Assembly (NCBI GenBank): GCA_964584935.1
Contig: CAZPBN010000005.1
Span: 62,001 to 126,000, forward strand
Direction: 5' to 3'
DNA: 64,000 nucleotides
From: CAZPBN01 sp964584935
GTDB lineage: Bacteria > Acidobacteriota > Aminicenantia > Aminicenantales > Aminicenantaceae
The notes below the pieces were generated by a model. The model saw only the letters and a list, made by a program, of their open reading frames with translations, did no database searches and had not been told where the DNA came from. Each line of letters opens with the position of its first letter. The stretch's first letter is position 1. The translations under genes and the position numbers were made by a program. Below are positions 8,876-18,521 of this stretch, piece by piece.

Positions 8876-11194
8876 TCATTTGGTTTTTTTTAATTTGACT
8901 TTTATCGTCTGCCCCGGTTTTAAATGAATCGGTTTTCCTTGAACGTTTAAGGTTATAGTTTTGTTTTTAGCATCCTCAATATAAAAAGTAATATTTTGAT
9001 GAGTTGTTTTTACTTTTAAGAGGTTTCCCCGCCAATAACAGGAATAATTTAACTCCTGCCACTTTTTTGGAAGCCAAGGATCAAAGCATAACAAACCCTG
9101 TCTTACTTTCATTCCGGCAAATCCATGAATAGCTGTCATCCAAGTTCCACCCGCTGCAGCTGCATGGATTCCATTTTTGGTATTTTGGTTGGAGTCAGCT
9201 AAATCAATATGAGAAGTCTTTATAAAATAGTTGTAAGCACGCTTGCGATAACCAGCTTCCAATCCCATTAAAGCATAGATACAAGGAGAAAGTGAAGATT
9301 TATGCATGGTACGTGCTTCATAATAACGGTAGTTCTTCTTCTTTATTTCAGGGGAAAAGTGATCCAGGAATAAATATAAAAGCAACACCACGTCTGCTTG
9401 TTTGATAAGTTGGGTACGGTGGACTTTTGAACTATCAACTCCTTTAGGAAAGAGAGGAAGACCATATTTGTTGAGTTTGGAAACTTTGTAATCTTCCAAG
9501 GTGAAATACCCTTCAAACTGTTCGATTAATCCGGTTTCTTGCTTATAAGGAAAAAAGATATTTTCGGAAATGGTTTTCATCTCTTTGATTTCATCAGCTT
9601 TTAGTCTGAGCTTTTGAACTAATGCTTTGAAAAGTTTTGGTGATTTTTTTTGCATCTGAGTGTAAATGTTGACTGCATAAGAAAGATTCCATCTTGCGAG
9701 ATAATTGGTGAAAGCATTGTTATCTATATGTTCATGGAATTCATCCGGGCCAATCACTTTTCTTATTTCGTAACGGTTCCGTCTTTTTTCCGCACGCGAT
9801 AGCCAAAATCGGGCTGTTTGGAAAATAATTTCGGCTCCATACTCATAAAAAAATTTGTAGTCCTCAGTTGCTTCCGTATACTTATAAATGCCATAAGCCA
9901 CGTCTGATATGATATGATGTTCTTCTTCTGCAGTGAAGATTTTATCGGTGGTTCCGTCTGCCCTCAAGCCATAACTGGGAGTGGTCTCTATGCCAGTCTC
10001 AATGCTTTCCCAAGCATATTTTGCTCCACTGTAGCCCAGAGCTTTAGCATTTTCAAGAGCTCCCTTCAAACTGTAGTATCGATACATCAATAGATCGCGG
10101 GCCCTTTTCGGAAAAGTAAAGGTGTAAAAGGGAAGAATGAAAATTTCTGTGTCCCAAAATATATGTCCTCTGTATCCTCCGCCGGTCAAGAATTTAGCCC
10201 CGATACTGATTGTTGGATCATGATGAGGTTTGGCAATAATCAAATGATAAATATTAAAACGGATTCCTTTTTGGGCCTTAGGATCACCTTTGATCTTGAT
10301 GTCGGCTCGTTTCCATTTTTCTTCTCTGGTTTTGATGTGTTTTTTAAGGTGATAATCGATTCCATCATGAATCATACATTGCAGCAGGTCTGTGGTTGCA
10401 GGCTCCAGCTGTCGTTCATATCCCTCGCGGCTGGTAAAAAAGGTGGTCCATTTTGAAAAATGATACGTGTTTTGCTTTTCTGCATGAAACGAGATTTGCT
10501 GGGCAAGTTTTTCTCCAAAAATTCTGCTCACTTGTGTGTATTGCACTTGGGGATTAATGATGAGAGTTTTTGCTGCCATGGCAATTTTGATTTTGTTATC
10601 CCGTGTTTCTGTTTCTAAATAAATGTGATCTTCATCTCGCCGCATCACCGCTAAATTCAAATGCTTTATGCGCTCACCGGGAAAATATCCTTGGTTGTAG
10701 ACATCACCATTTAAACCACTTAAAATTTTTAGCTCGTCGGAAAAGTTTTCCGGAGTAATACTCACATTCAGTACAGCTCCTCTTACTTGATGGGCAAAAA
10801 CCACTCTCCGGCTATTGAATTTAAGGATTCTGCCCTGTTTATCCATAAAACGTGTCCAACGGTGTAAAACTCCCTTTCGCATATCTAGAATGCGTTTGTG
10901 AGACAGCACCTTACATGTGTCCACGCTGAATTTTTTATTGTTTATCCAAATTGAGAAACCTGTCCATCCAGGTCCCTTTACCAGTTCCTTAACATAAGCT
11001 TCTGATTTATTAAATATGCCTGCAATATAAACTCCACGATAGCTTCCCCCGGGATTCCCCTCAAGGGATCCCCGTACTCCCAAATATCCGTTTCCTAGTG
11101 TGAATAAGGATTCGTACATCTGTTGTTTGTGACTGTGAAATCCATTTTCGGATATCAACCAATCATCTGAACTTAATTCGAATTTTTTTGACAT
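8876..11194 (-). CDS. Glycoside hydrolase family 65 disaccharide phosphorylase
   Basis: 772 residues, full length for GH65. These enzymes split alpha-linked disaccharides with phosphate to give a sugar 1-phosphate and a free sugar. The N-terminal beta-sandwich is followed by an (alpha/alpha)6 barrel. The catalytic acid motif IGPDEFHEHIDNNAFTNY places the general acid at Glu485. The phosphate-binding part has KQADVVLL and the Gly/Ala-rich GIHAAAAGGTWM. No signal peptide, so cytoplasmic. Maltose, trehalose, kojibiose and nigerose phosphorylases share these motifs, and I cannot choose among them. The minus-strand GT4 gene upstream hints at glucoside metabolism. Confidence 0.92.
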   Translation of the reverse strand: MSKKFELSSDDWLISENGFHSHKQQMYESLFTLGNGYLGVRGSLEGNPGGSYRGVYIAGIFNKSEAYVKELVKGPGWTGFSIWINNKKFSVDTCKVLSHKRILDMRKGVLHRWTRFMDKQGRILKFNSRRVVFAHQVRGAVLNVSITPENFSDELKILSGLNGDVYNQGYFPGERIKHLNLAVMRRDEDHIYLETETRDNKIKIAMAAKTLIINPQVQYTQVSRIFGEKLAQQISFHAEKQNTYHFSKWTTFFTSREGYERQLEPATTDLLQCMIHDGIDYHLKKHIKTREEKWKRADIKIKGDPKAQKGIRFNIYHLIIAKPHHDPTISIGAKFLTGGGYRGHIFWDTEIFILPFYTFTFPKRARDLLMYRYYSLKGALENAKALGYSGAKYAWESIETGIETTPSYGLRADGTTDKIFTAEEEHHIISDVAYGIYKYTEATEDYKFFYEYGAEIIFQTARFWLSRAEKRRNRYEIRKVIGPDEFHEHIDNNAFTNYLARWNLSYAVNIYTQMQKKSPKLFKALVQKLRLKADEIKEMKTISENIFFPYKQETGLIEQFEGYFTLEDYKVSKLNKYGLPLFPKGVDSSKVHRTQLIKQADVVLLLYLFLDHFSPEIKKKNYRYYEARTMHKSSLSPCIYALMGLEAGYRKRAYNYFIKTSHIDLADSNQNTKNGIHAAAAGGTWMTAIHGFAGMKVRQGLLCFDPWLPKKWQELNYSCYWRGNLLKVKTTHQNITFYIEDAKNKTITLNVQGKPIHLKPGQTIKVKLKKTK

Positions 11195-11485
11195 TTAATT
11201 TTTCCAGTTCAAGGTTGGATTTTGACTCAATCCATTCCGATCCTTGTCAATCTTTTAGTGATCTTTTGGAGAATTAACATTTTTCTCAAACTCTCTGGGG
11301 GAGGGATGAAATCTCAATAATATTTTGTCTCTACTCCAAAGATATAAACATCCATCATATCATATAGATTTGATTTGAAAAAAGGAAGAAATATTTATAG
11401 AATAATCAACGACAAGATTAATCCTGTATGCTTTTTGTTCTTTGGCTACCATTTCCTGGATTTCACAAGTCTGTTATCAGTTCTT

Positions 11486-12706
11486 TCAGTATCTTTTGAT
11501 CTTTGTTCTTTTCTTTTTTTTATCTAAAGTATAATTTTGTAATGTGTTTTCGTAAATCTGATAAATTTTTCTTGCATAGATTTCTTTAGTATACATCTGT
11601 TCCACCTGTTTTCGCCCGGTTTTGCCGAGCTTTTCCCGGAGTTTCTCGTCTGAAAGAAGTTTAATAATTTTTTCAGCTAAGATCTTATGGTTCCTTTTGG
11701 GTACAACATATCCATTAATGTCATTTTGGATGATTTCGGGCATACCACCGGATTCCGTAACAATGATTGGTTTTCCTGATGCCATAGCTTCCAGCATGGT
11801 CAAACCAAATGGTTCTTCCATTGATGAAGGATAAACCACCACGGATGCCAGTCTGTAAAGATCTGGCATTTCTTTATCAATGGAGAAGGTATTCATATAA
11901 AAACTTTTCTCAAGCTGCAGGTGTTTGATTAAACTTGCGAAGAAAGCAATATCCTTATTTTGGGTTAATCCCCAATCAATGATACTTCCACTCCCTGACA
12001 TAAGTAACATGGTCTGAGGAAATTTTTTCTTCACAAGTCTGAAGGCTTCAATGACCACGTCGCACCCCTTTGCCATCCCGATACGGGCAGGATTAAAAAT
12101 AATTTTCTTGTTTCTCTTAATCTGAGGATGATTATCCAGGATTTTCTTGGATGTGGGGCCGGGATGAAAAATATCAGTATCAACTCCATGATGAACAACT
12201 TTGACCTTTCTTTCTGAAACACCCACTGCTGTTAATTCTCTTTTGATGTAATGACTCACGGCAATAATTTTATCCCAAGTGACCTTACAAGTTAAGTCCA
12301 GAAAAAGCCTATCCGGCCAGGTGTTATGAGCTGTCAAAATTAATGGAATTTGGAATTCCAAAGCATATTGTTCTAAAATTTGAGTATGATAGCGGCTAAA
12401 ATAATGCATGTTATGGGCATGTATGATATCGGGTTTGATTCTATCCAAGAATCTTACTGTGATATCCGAAACGCTCTCATCCACTTCCTGAAATTTACTC
12501 TTGAATAACCAATTGAGATCATAAAATCGCGTCCTGAATATTTTTGCTCCTTTGAAACGATAACTTTCAGGATAACCTTCAGCCGAGCCGGTTAATAAAG
12601 CTACTTTGTGACCCATTTTAACCAATTCAGGCATCAGATTAATAAGGTGAGTTTCCACTCCACCAATAATCGGAGGGAATCCCCAGTGCAGCATAGCGAT
12701 TTTCAT
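11486..12706 (-). CDS. GT4-family glycosyltransferase
   Basis: 406 residues with the GT-B fold. The N-terminal acceptor domain begins MLHWGFPPIIGGVETHLINL. The C-terminal nucleotide-sugar site has NPARIGMAKGCDVVIEA and the E-x7-E type motif SSMEEPFGLTMLEAMASGKP. Transfers a sugar from an activated donor with retention, probably to a lipid, glycan or small acceptor. An AAAGGGA site precedes the ATG, and a strong promoter (12851-12878) lies 145 bases upstream. It is separated from the GH65 gene by 290 bases in which I see no gene. Donor and acceptor unknown. Confidence 0.88.
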   Translation of the reverse strand: MKIAMLHWGFPPIIGGVETHLINLMPELVKMGHKVALLTGSAEGYPESYRFKGAKIFRTRFYDLNWLFKSKFQEVDESVSDITVRFLDRIKPDIIHAHNMHYFSRYHTQILEQYALEFQIPLILTAHNTWPDRLFLDLTCKVTWDKIIAVSHYIKRELTAVGVSERKVKVVHHGVDTDIFHPGPTSKKILDNHPQIKRNKKIIFNPARIGMAKGCDVVIEAFRLVKKKFPQTMLLMSGSGSIIDWGLTQNKDIAFFASLIKHLQLEKSFYMNTFSIDKEMPDLYRLASVVVYPSSMEEPFGLTMLEAMASGKPIIVTESGGMPEIIQNDINGYVVPKRNHKILAEKIIKLLSDEKLREKLGKTGRKQVEQMYTKEIYARKIYQIYENTLQNYTLDKKKKRTKIKRY

Positions 12707-12850
12707 AATGTCCCTTTCTTTATTTCGGCTTCCGTCCTATCCCGGTAAAGCTCTTGGTCTTTAAAAGGATTGAGTTTCCTTTTTCTAGTTTATTTCGAGG
12801 TGTTACCATTGTTTTATAAATTTCAGCCCTTTTTAACTTATTTATTAGAG

Positions 12851-12878
12851 ATATTACAGGAAAAAATTATCCTGTCAA
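12851..12878 (-). promoter_or_regulatory. Sigma-70 promoter for the GT4 gene with an internal palindrome
   Basis: Minus strand TTGACA, a 16-base spacer, TAATAT. The spacer holds an inverted repeat ACAGGA-N8-TCCTGT overlapping the -35 box, so an operator is possible. Divergent from the promoter at 12928-12955. The rest of 12707-13037 shows no gene. Confidence 0.6.
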
Positions 12879-12927
12879 GTGAAAGTACAAAAAAAATATA
12901 GAAAAAAAAGAATGTTTGTGCCAATGA

Positions 12928-12955
12928 TTGACTTTATCCATTTTATTAATATAAT
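12928..12955 (+). promoter_or_regulatory. Sigma-70 promoter for the Gfo/Idh/MocA gene
   Basis: TTGACT, 16-base spacer, perfect TATAAT, 83 bases upstream of the ATG at 13038. Confidence 0.6.
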
Positions 12956-13037
12956 TTTGATTTATGGGAATAGGTTCGAGATATCAGAGATTATAAGATA
13001 TGATTTTAACAAAATTCAATAATGAAAGGGATCTATT

Positions 13038-14429
13038 ATGAAAAAAAATAAAAACAACACTGGAAATTTAAAAAGTAAAATAACCAGACGCCAGTTCATG
13101 GGATCAGCAGCCACAGCGGCTGCATCTGTAATGATTATTCCTCGTAAAGTCCTTGGAGGAAGAGGATATTCATCACCCAGTGATACTTTGAATATCGGAT
13201 GTGTTGGAGTTGGAGGGAAAGGTTCTTCGGACATAAGAAGTGTCAGCACAGAAAATATTGTGGCATTGTGTGATGTTGATGACCGAATGACGGCTAAATT
13301 TTTAAAGTCAGAAAGCAATATTCCCCAGCAACTGGAGATGTATAAAAGGGCAAAAAAATACAAAAATTTCCGGGTGATGCTGGACAAGGAGAAAGACATT
13401 GACGCTATTACAGTGAGCACTCCGGATCACACCCATGCGGTTATAGCCATGAGGGCGATAAAAATGGGAAAGCATGTTTTTGTGCAGAAACCCTTAACTC
13501 ATACAATCAAAGAAGCGCGGATGCTTGCTCAAGCAGCAAAAGAGGGAGGGATTGTATCTCAAATGGGAAATCAGGGACATGCGGGCGAAGGAGCCCGGTT
13601 GATGAATGAGTGGGTTTGGGATGGAGCGATTGGAGATGTTCACACTGTCTATGTGTGGACAAACAGGCCTATATGGCCTCAGGGAATCGATGCCCCGGAA
13701 GAAATCCCGTCAGTGCCCCCAGTCTTGGATTGGAACTTGTGGCTGGGCCCTGCACCATGGCGGCCTTACCATCCAGCCTATGCTCCCTTTAGCTGGCGGG
13801 GATGGTGGGATTTCGGCACAGGCGCCTTAGGCGATATGGGTGCCCATATAATGGATCAGGCTTTTTGGACCCTGAAGCTGGGTCATCCTGATTCCATTCA
13901 GGCAAGTTCAACAAAATTTACTGAAGACTCTTATCCTTTGGCTTCCATTGTCACCTATGAGTTCCCTGCCCGAGGAAAAATGCCTCCTATAACCATGAAA
14001 TGGTTTGACGGCGGGCTGATGCCCCCTAGACCTGAAGGATTGGAACCCGGAAGAAGAATGGGAGATGAAGGAGGCGGTGGCATTTTTATTGGAGACAAGG
14101 GAATGCTCATGTACAGCACTTACAGTCAAAATCCTCGAATTGTCCCTGAAGCAAAAATGAGGGAATACGAAAGGCCGGAAAAAACGATTCCCCGTTCTCC
14201 GGGTATCCATGAAGAATGGATCGAAGCGATAAAAAAAGGTGAAAAATCAACCACAGATTTTTCCTATTCAGCCCATCTGACAGAAGTGATACTGCTGGGA
14301 AATGTTGCCATAAGAACAAAAGAATATAACCGAAAATTGGATTGGAATGGAGAAAAAATGGAAATTACCAATCTTCCTGAAGCGAATCAATATCTCCATA
14401 AAGACTACAGAGCCGGGTGGTCATTGTAA
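13038..14429 (+). CDS. Tat-exported Gfo/Idh/MocA-family oxidoreductase
   Basis: 463 residues. The N-terminus carries a twin-arginine signal (TRRQFMGSAATAAASVMI), so the protein is probably exported folded with its NAD(P) bound, as in periplasmic glucose-fructose oxidoreductase. The Rossmann motif is degenerate (GCVGVGGKGSSDIRSV). Family motifs HVFVQKPLTH and WDFGTGALGDMGAHIMDQ are present. A typical substrate is a sugar, inositol or sugar acid; the exact one is not predictable. It has its own promoter and a GAAAGGGA site. A second Tat-exported family member lies at 20851-22230, with little similarity beyond the family core. Confidence 0.88.
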   Translation: MKKNKNNTGNLKSKITRRQFMGSAATAAASVMIIPRKVLGGRGYSSPSDTLNIGCVGVGGKGSSDIRSVSTENIVALCDVDDRMTAKFLKSESNIPQQLEMYKRAKKYKNFRVMLDKEKDIDAITVSTPDHTHAVIAMRAIKMGKHVFVQKPLTHTIKEARMLAQAAKEGGIVSQMGNQGHAGEGARLMNEWVWDGAIGDVHTVYVWTNRPIWPQGIDAPEEIPSVPPVLDWNLWLGPAPWRPYHPAYAPFSWRGWWDFGTGALGDMGAHIMDQAFWTLKLGHPDSIQASSTKFTEDSYPLASIVTYEFPARGKMPPITMKWFDGGLMPPRPEGLEPGRRMGDEGGGGIFIGDKGMLMYSTYSQNPRIVPEAKMREYERPEKTIPRSPGIHEEWIEAIKKGEKSTTDFSYSAHLTEVILLGNVAIRTKEYNRKLDWNGEKMEITNLPEANQYLHKDYRAGWSL

Positions 14430-14615
14430 AGAGGATGTTGGATGAGAAACCGATATCCTTTGTTATTTTTAGTTTTTGTTTCCCTGGATACAGAGAAGTA
14501 ATGGGTTGATCCAGATTGACAATGACAGTAAAGGAGAAAAAATAAAGAAATGGCTTCTTTTATCATTTGCATTCTGAGCAGTATTATATGCATGTCAATC
14601 CAGCTGTTAAAGATA

Positions 14616-15338
14616 TTATAATTTATTTATTATTTTCCTGACTTTAAAAAACTCTCTGAATAGACTGAAAGCTTCTCTGCCGGGATGGAGTCTAGTATCA
14701 AGATCACATGTCCATTCCACCGGAAACTCTTTGATTCTGTAACCGGATTTCAGAGCTCGGAGTAAGATTTCGAGTTCAAAGAGATATCCTGTTGTTTTCA
14801 TTTTTTGGAATAATTTCCTGGCTGTATTTCCTTTATACAATTTGAATCCACATTGAGAGTCTGATATGTTTCGTGGCATCCCCAAAAATGAAATGGCAAC
14901 AGTGCGGAATAGCCAGGATAGAAGACGGCGTTTCCATGACCTGTTCCGTATTATTTTGGATTCTTTGAGTTTTCTGGAACCGAGTGCTATGTCAAATTCT
15001 CCGGAATTTATTTTATTTATGATGGCAAGAGAGCTGGAGAAAGGAACACAAACACCACTGTCAGCGAACAACACCACGTCTCCGCTGGAATTTATGATTC
15101 CACTTTTGACAGCCATACCTTTTCCAAGGTTTTTCTCAAATCGAAGGACTTTTAATTTTACAGAAGAAGAGATGGGAGTGGATCGAGCGACCGGGACTGT
15201 GCTGTCCTGGCTTCCGTCGTCAACCACTATGATTTCTCCATTGAATTTATTATTTTTTATGAATTGAGCTGCGGCTTTGATATCAAGCCCGATTTTTTTG
15301 GATTCGTTGTATGCAGGGATGACAATTGAAATATCCAT
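14616..15338 (-). CDS. GT2-family polyprenyl-phosphate glycosyltransferase (DPM1-like)
   Basis: 240 residues, GT-A fold. MDISIVIPAYNESKKIG is the nucleotide-sugar entry motif, VVDDGSQDST the first acidic motif and LFADSGVC the DxD-like site (only one Asp is retained where DAD is usual). It probably charges a polyprenyl phosphate with a sugar at the cytoplasmic face. Last gene of the minus-strand operon, 3 bases after the membrane glycosyltransferase at 15342, which could use the lipid-linked sugar. Confidence 0.85.
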   Translation of the reverse strand: MDISIVIPAYNESKKIGLDIKAAAQFIKNNKFNGEIIVVDDGSQDSTVPVARSTPISSSVKLKVLRFEKNLGKGMAVKSGIINSSGDVVLFADSGVCVPFSSSLAIINKINSGEFDIALGSRKLKESKIIRNRSWKRRLLSWLFRTVAISFLGMPRNISDSQCGFKLYKGNTARKLFQKMKTTGYLFELEILLRALKSGYRIKEFPVEWTCDLDTRLHPGREAFSLFREFFKVRKIINKL

Positions 15339-15341
15339 TTT

Positions 15342-16901
15342 TTACTTATCTTGCCTGGATTCTAAAAAAGAATTCCATAAATCTTTTTTAATATGAAGAG
15401 CCATGAGCACTCCCGGCCTCAATTGGTAGTATTCGGTTATATAAAGGTCCTGAAGAGAAATCATTATTTTGTCTGTTTCTTCCAGGGAAGAGATTATAAC
15501 AGGAGCTTCAGTGAGATTGCCTGCGTCTGAAGTGTTTTGCCAGTAACCCACTCGCTCGAAGCCCCGGAGATACCAGGGGAGGGGCCAGGTTTGATAAGGC
15601 CCGGCTATGACTTTGATCAGCATATGTTTTCCTTCCGGGTGATACTCTGTAAGAACCTGAATCCGGTTGGTTAGTTTTATAAAATCATGGGATGTTTGGG
15701 CGTAAACATAAGGATTCTGAGGATTTTCATAAAATTTAAAATTTGCCTTGTAAGACTGGATGCCCAGGTTTATGATTCCAAGAGCAAGTGCAGCAAAAAT
15801 AAGTGGGCGGATTATATAAGACTTACTGATTTTTATTAAAAAAACAGCACCTCTCCCAGCAAGCATAGCAAATCCCATATAAAAAGGAAGGAGATTCCAG
15901 GGAGTTTTGTAAGGGATCAGGGAATAAATGACTGCTGCCAGGATTGTGTAAAACAAAACAAACCGGATAAAAACAGAACGTCCTTCGCTAACTTTTTCTC
16001 GGATAAAGATAGATACGCTTCCAGCCACAGCAAGCAGTAAAATGAGAGATTCGCTCCACAGCGGCCCTGATCCGAATTTAGAAAAGCCAAGAAGTTTGAA
16101 GTAATAATACCAGGGATGAATGTGCCAGCCATATTCACTTGCTCTGGATAAATATGACTTAAACGCCAGGATTGAATCAACAGGGCCCTTTAAATTTTGA
16201 AAAAACGACGAATAAAGCACAAAGGAAATCACAACAGCCGAACAGAGAAAATAGATAAGGTGAGATGCCGGCAGCCGGGGGAATTTTATAGGAAAGTCTG
16301 TGAAATGACTGGATAGATACAATATCAATAAGGCTCCCAACAAAGAAACAAATAAAATGATACAGGTTTCTTTAGTGGAATATATTATTCCGGCAAAAAT
16401 CCCAGCAGCCACAGCCCATCCTGGAGAATGATTCTGAACATATTTCCACGCGGAAGCGATCAATCCTATGAGGGCAAAAACAAGGATGGTTTCCTGTATG
16501 TAAAATCTATTGTAATACACAATCGCCGGAGATAAAGCTGCCAAAAGACAGGACGCCAACATGGTATTCCAGCCTAAGCCGTCCTTCAACAAGAAAAAAA
16601 GGAAAAGTAAAGCTGTCCCAAAGATTGCTGGCACAAGCCTCAGAATTGTTTCGTTTAAAGAAGCTAGGTCTTTGTCAGAAGAAATCCAGGCAAATGGCAG
16701 AGTAAAATAATACAGACTGGGGCCGTGGTGGTCTTTTTTATCATAGAAGTATTGTCCTTCTTCCAGGAGGATCCCGAATTTGACTGCCTGGTTTGCTTCG
16801 TCATGATGCATAGGCCTGAGGTCAAGCTGTAAAGTGCGGAAGAGCAATGAGGCTAAGATGATTATTAAGAACAGGCCTGCATAGGCCTTTTTGTTCATCA
16901 T
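15342..16901 (-). CDS. TIGR03663-type multispanning membrane glycosyltransferase
   Basis: 519 residues with about ten membrane helices. The first external loop carries the acidic motif LRPMHHDEANQAVKFG and then DHHGPSLYYF, the hallmark of GT39/83-like membrane enzymes of the TIGR03663 family. These use polyprenyl-phosphate sugars outside the membrane. It overlaps the exported protein gene upstream by 4 bases and lies 3 bases from the DPM1-like gene. Together they suggest protein or lipid glycosylation on the outer face. Acceptor unknown. Confidence 0.85.
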   Translation of the reverse strand: MMNKKAYAGLFLIIILASLLFRTLQLDLRPMHHDEANQAVKFGILLEEGQYFYDKKDHHGPSLYYFTLPFAWISSDKDLASLNETILRLVPAIFGTALLFLFFLLKDGLGWNTMLASCLLAALSPAIVYYNRFYIQETILVFALIGLIASAWKYVQNHSPGWAVAAGIFAGIIYSTKETCIILFVSLLGALLILYLSSHFTDFPIKFPRLPASHLIYFLCSAVVISFVLYSSFFQNLKGPVDSILAFKSYLSRASEYGWHIHPWYYYFKLLGFSKFGSGPLWSESLILLLAVAGSVSIFIREKVSEGRSVFIRFVLFYTILAAVIYSLIPYKTPWNLLPFYMGFAMLAGRGAVFLIKISKSYIIRPLIFAALALGIINLGIQSYKANFKFYENPQNPYVYAQTSHDFIKLTNRIQVLTEYHPEGKHMLIKVIAGPYQTWPLPWYLRGFERVGYWQNTSDAGNLTEAPVIISSLEETDKIMISLQDLYITEYYQLRPGVLMALHIKKDLWNSFLESRQDK

Positions 16902-17587
16902 TTTAAAATTGTTCCATAAACCTCCACCTCGACGTAATGGTTCATATCATTGGATGTATTTCCATTGCTGTAAAGGCGAATATACCGGCCGGTCACTCCT
17001 CTGGGATTGATGAGGCGGCCTTCATAAGTTTCGATATATTCCTTTTCTCTTCCGATTCCCAATCCCGATGAATTGTCATGGTCATTGTTATAAACGGTTT
17101 TGACTCCTGCCACAAAGTCAGGGTCGTTTGAAACCTGAACAATCACATCGCGGTAAACTCGAGCCTGCCTGTGATAGTGCCAGATCAATATGGCGTAAAG
17201 CTGAGCCGTATTCTCAAGGTCTATTTGAACATACTGGACACCGGGACCCAATTCCACATAATATCCTTCCTCGCCTGATTTTTTGCCATCAGTGACATAT
17301 CCGATTTCTCCAATAACAGGTTCAATATCACTGGTCGATACCGGTTTATTGAATGATAAAAGTTTTGTTCCTTTGGGTACGTAAAAGGGTTTGCGGCTTT
17401 TTCCGGTTATTCTTTCCAGATTCGGGCTGCGAATGTTTTTGGGTGTTCCCACAAACATGGGTTTGGGCAGTTCTAACTTCAAAACGACTTTCTCATCGGT
17501 TCGTTCCTGATCGGAAAACAAAAGCCCCAGAGAAGATAAAAGGATGAATTGAAATGAAATAATAAATAAAAATGTTTTTTTAATCAT
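16898..17587 (-). CDS. Exported discoidin-like protein of unknown function
   Basis: About 229 residues. A TTG start 12 bases upstream is possible but would sit inside the Shine-Dalgarno GGAG, so ATG (MIKKTFLFII) is preferred. Signal peptide 1-26, then a beta-rich domain. The pattern YVQIDLENTAQLYAILIWHY...VIVQVSNDPDF...GRYIRLYSNG resembles F5/8-type C (discoidin) carbohydrate-binding folds. Overlaps the next membrane enzyme gene by 4 bases. It might be the glycosylated partner or a glycan binder; nothing shows which. Confidence 0.65.
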   Translation of the reverse strand: MIKKTFLFIISFQFILLSSLGLLFSDQERTDEKVVLKLELPKPMFVGTPKNIRSPNLERITGKSRKPFYVPKGTKLLSFNKPVSTSDIEPVIGEIGYVTDGKKSGEEGYYVELGPGVQYVQIDLENTAQLYAILIWHYHRQARVYRDVIVQVSNDPDFVAGVKTVYNNDHDNSSGLGIGREKEYIETYEGRLINPRGVTGRYIRLYSNGNTSNDMNHYVEVEVYGTILK

Positions 17588-17609
17588 TGTTGTCTCCAAA
17601 AAAATATTT

Positions 17610-18521
17610 TTAATTAAAAATATCTGAGTTCAATATTTCACAATCTTGAGATTTTGTTATAACCGCAGCCCAGACTTCAGGATGGTTATTGCAGTATGTA
17701 TTTATTTCATTTCTGTTCATAACCATAAATGCAGTCGAAAGCGCATCAGATATGGAAGAAACAGGATGGGATACCCATGCCGCAAGATGATCAGTTGCGG
17801 GATTGCCCGTGCGTGGATCGATGATATGATTCCCTTTGACCTCGGTTCCAGAACAGCTTAAGGAACGGTCTTTAAGAAATATTGTTTTTTGATAGGGAGA
17901 TAAGTTTCTGTTTGATGCCACATTTATTTGCCAGCCATTGGCATTCTTTTCTGGAGTTCCTCTTGCCCTCACTGTGCTTGTTCCTCCGTGAATAAGGGCA
18001 TTGTCAATATCCCAGTCATTGAGAATCTCAATTGCTTTATCTAGAGCATATCCTTTTCCTATCCCTCCCAGGTCGAGATCTATCACTTTAGAGCTTTTTT
18101 GGTATTCGGAATTTGGAATGGTGAACAGAAATTCATTATTGGAATTGCTCAGTTCGAATCGGGGAGCTTTTGATTTGGATTTCATCAAACTTTTGGCATA
18201 GAATGGTTTCTTTTTATGGTGTTCAAATACAGCCTTATTGATTTCAAAAGCACCATTGGTTTGGTTTTTTATTCTGTTTGCTGTTTCAAGGCATTCGAAA
18301 ACCTCTAAATTGATGTTTAAGGACTGCCCTGGAATCAATTGATTGATCTGACCTATCTGGCTGCAGGGATTGAACCGGCTGAACAATTGTTCCATGTGCT
18401 TGATTTCCTCAAAGACTGCCTGAGAAGCCTGGTGGCAGTACTCCTCATTTTGTCCGGCAATGGTAACTTCATAAAATGTTCCCATGGCATAAAAAGAGTC
18501 TGTGGTTAAGTTTTGGTTCAT
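17610..18521 (-). CDS. apbE: FAD:protein FMN transferase
   Basis: 303 residues, the full family length. ApbE attaches FMN from FAD to a Ser/Thr of target proteins. Motifs seen: MGTFYEVTI at the start, DLGGIGKGYALDKA (flavin/Mg site), HGGTSTVRARG and SGTEVKGNHIIDPRTG. There is no signal peptide or lipobox, unusual because many ApbE proteins are exported lipoproteins. It overlaps the cytochrome gene by 4 bases (ATGA), so the two are co-translated. No obvious FMN-acceptor motif is visible in the neighbouring proteins, so its target is likely elsewhere. Confidence 0.92.
   Translation of the reverse strand: MNQNLTTDSFYAMGTFYEVTIAGQNEEYCHQASQAVFEEIKHMEQLFSRFNPCSQIGQINQLIPGQSLNINLEVFECLETANRIKNQTNGAFEINKAVFEHHKKKPFYAKSLMKSKSKAPRFELSNSNNEFLFTIPNSEYQKSSKVIDLDLGGIGKGYALDKAIEILNDWDIDNALIHGGTSTVRARGTPEKNANGWQINVASNRNLSPYQKTIFLKDRSLSCSGTEVKGNHIIDPRTGNPATDHLAAWVSHPVSSISDALSTAFMVMNRNEINTYCNNHPEVWAAVITKSQDCEILNSDIFN

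Noticed and set aside
14866..15267. 133-codon open frame on the plus strand
   Set aside because: Lies entirely antisense to the DPM1-like glycosyltransferase, has no ribosome site and no recognisable domain.
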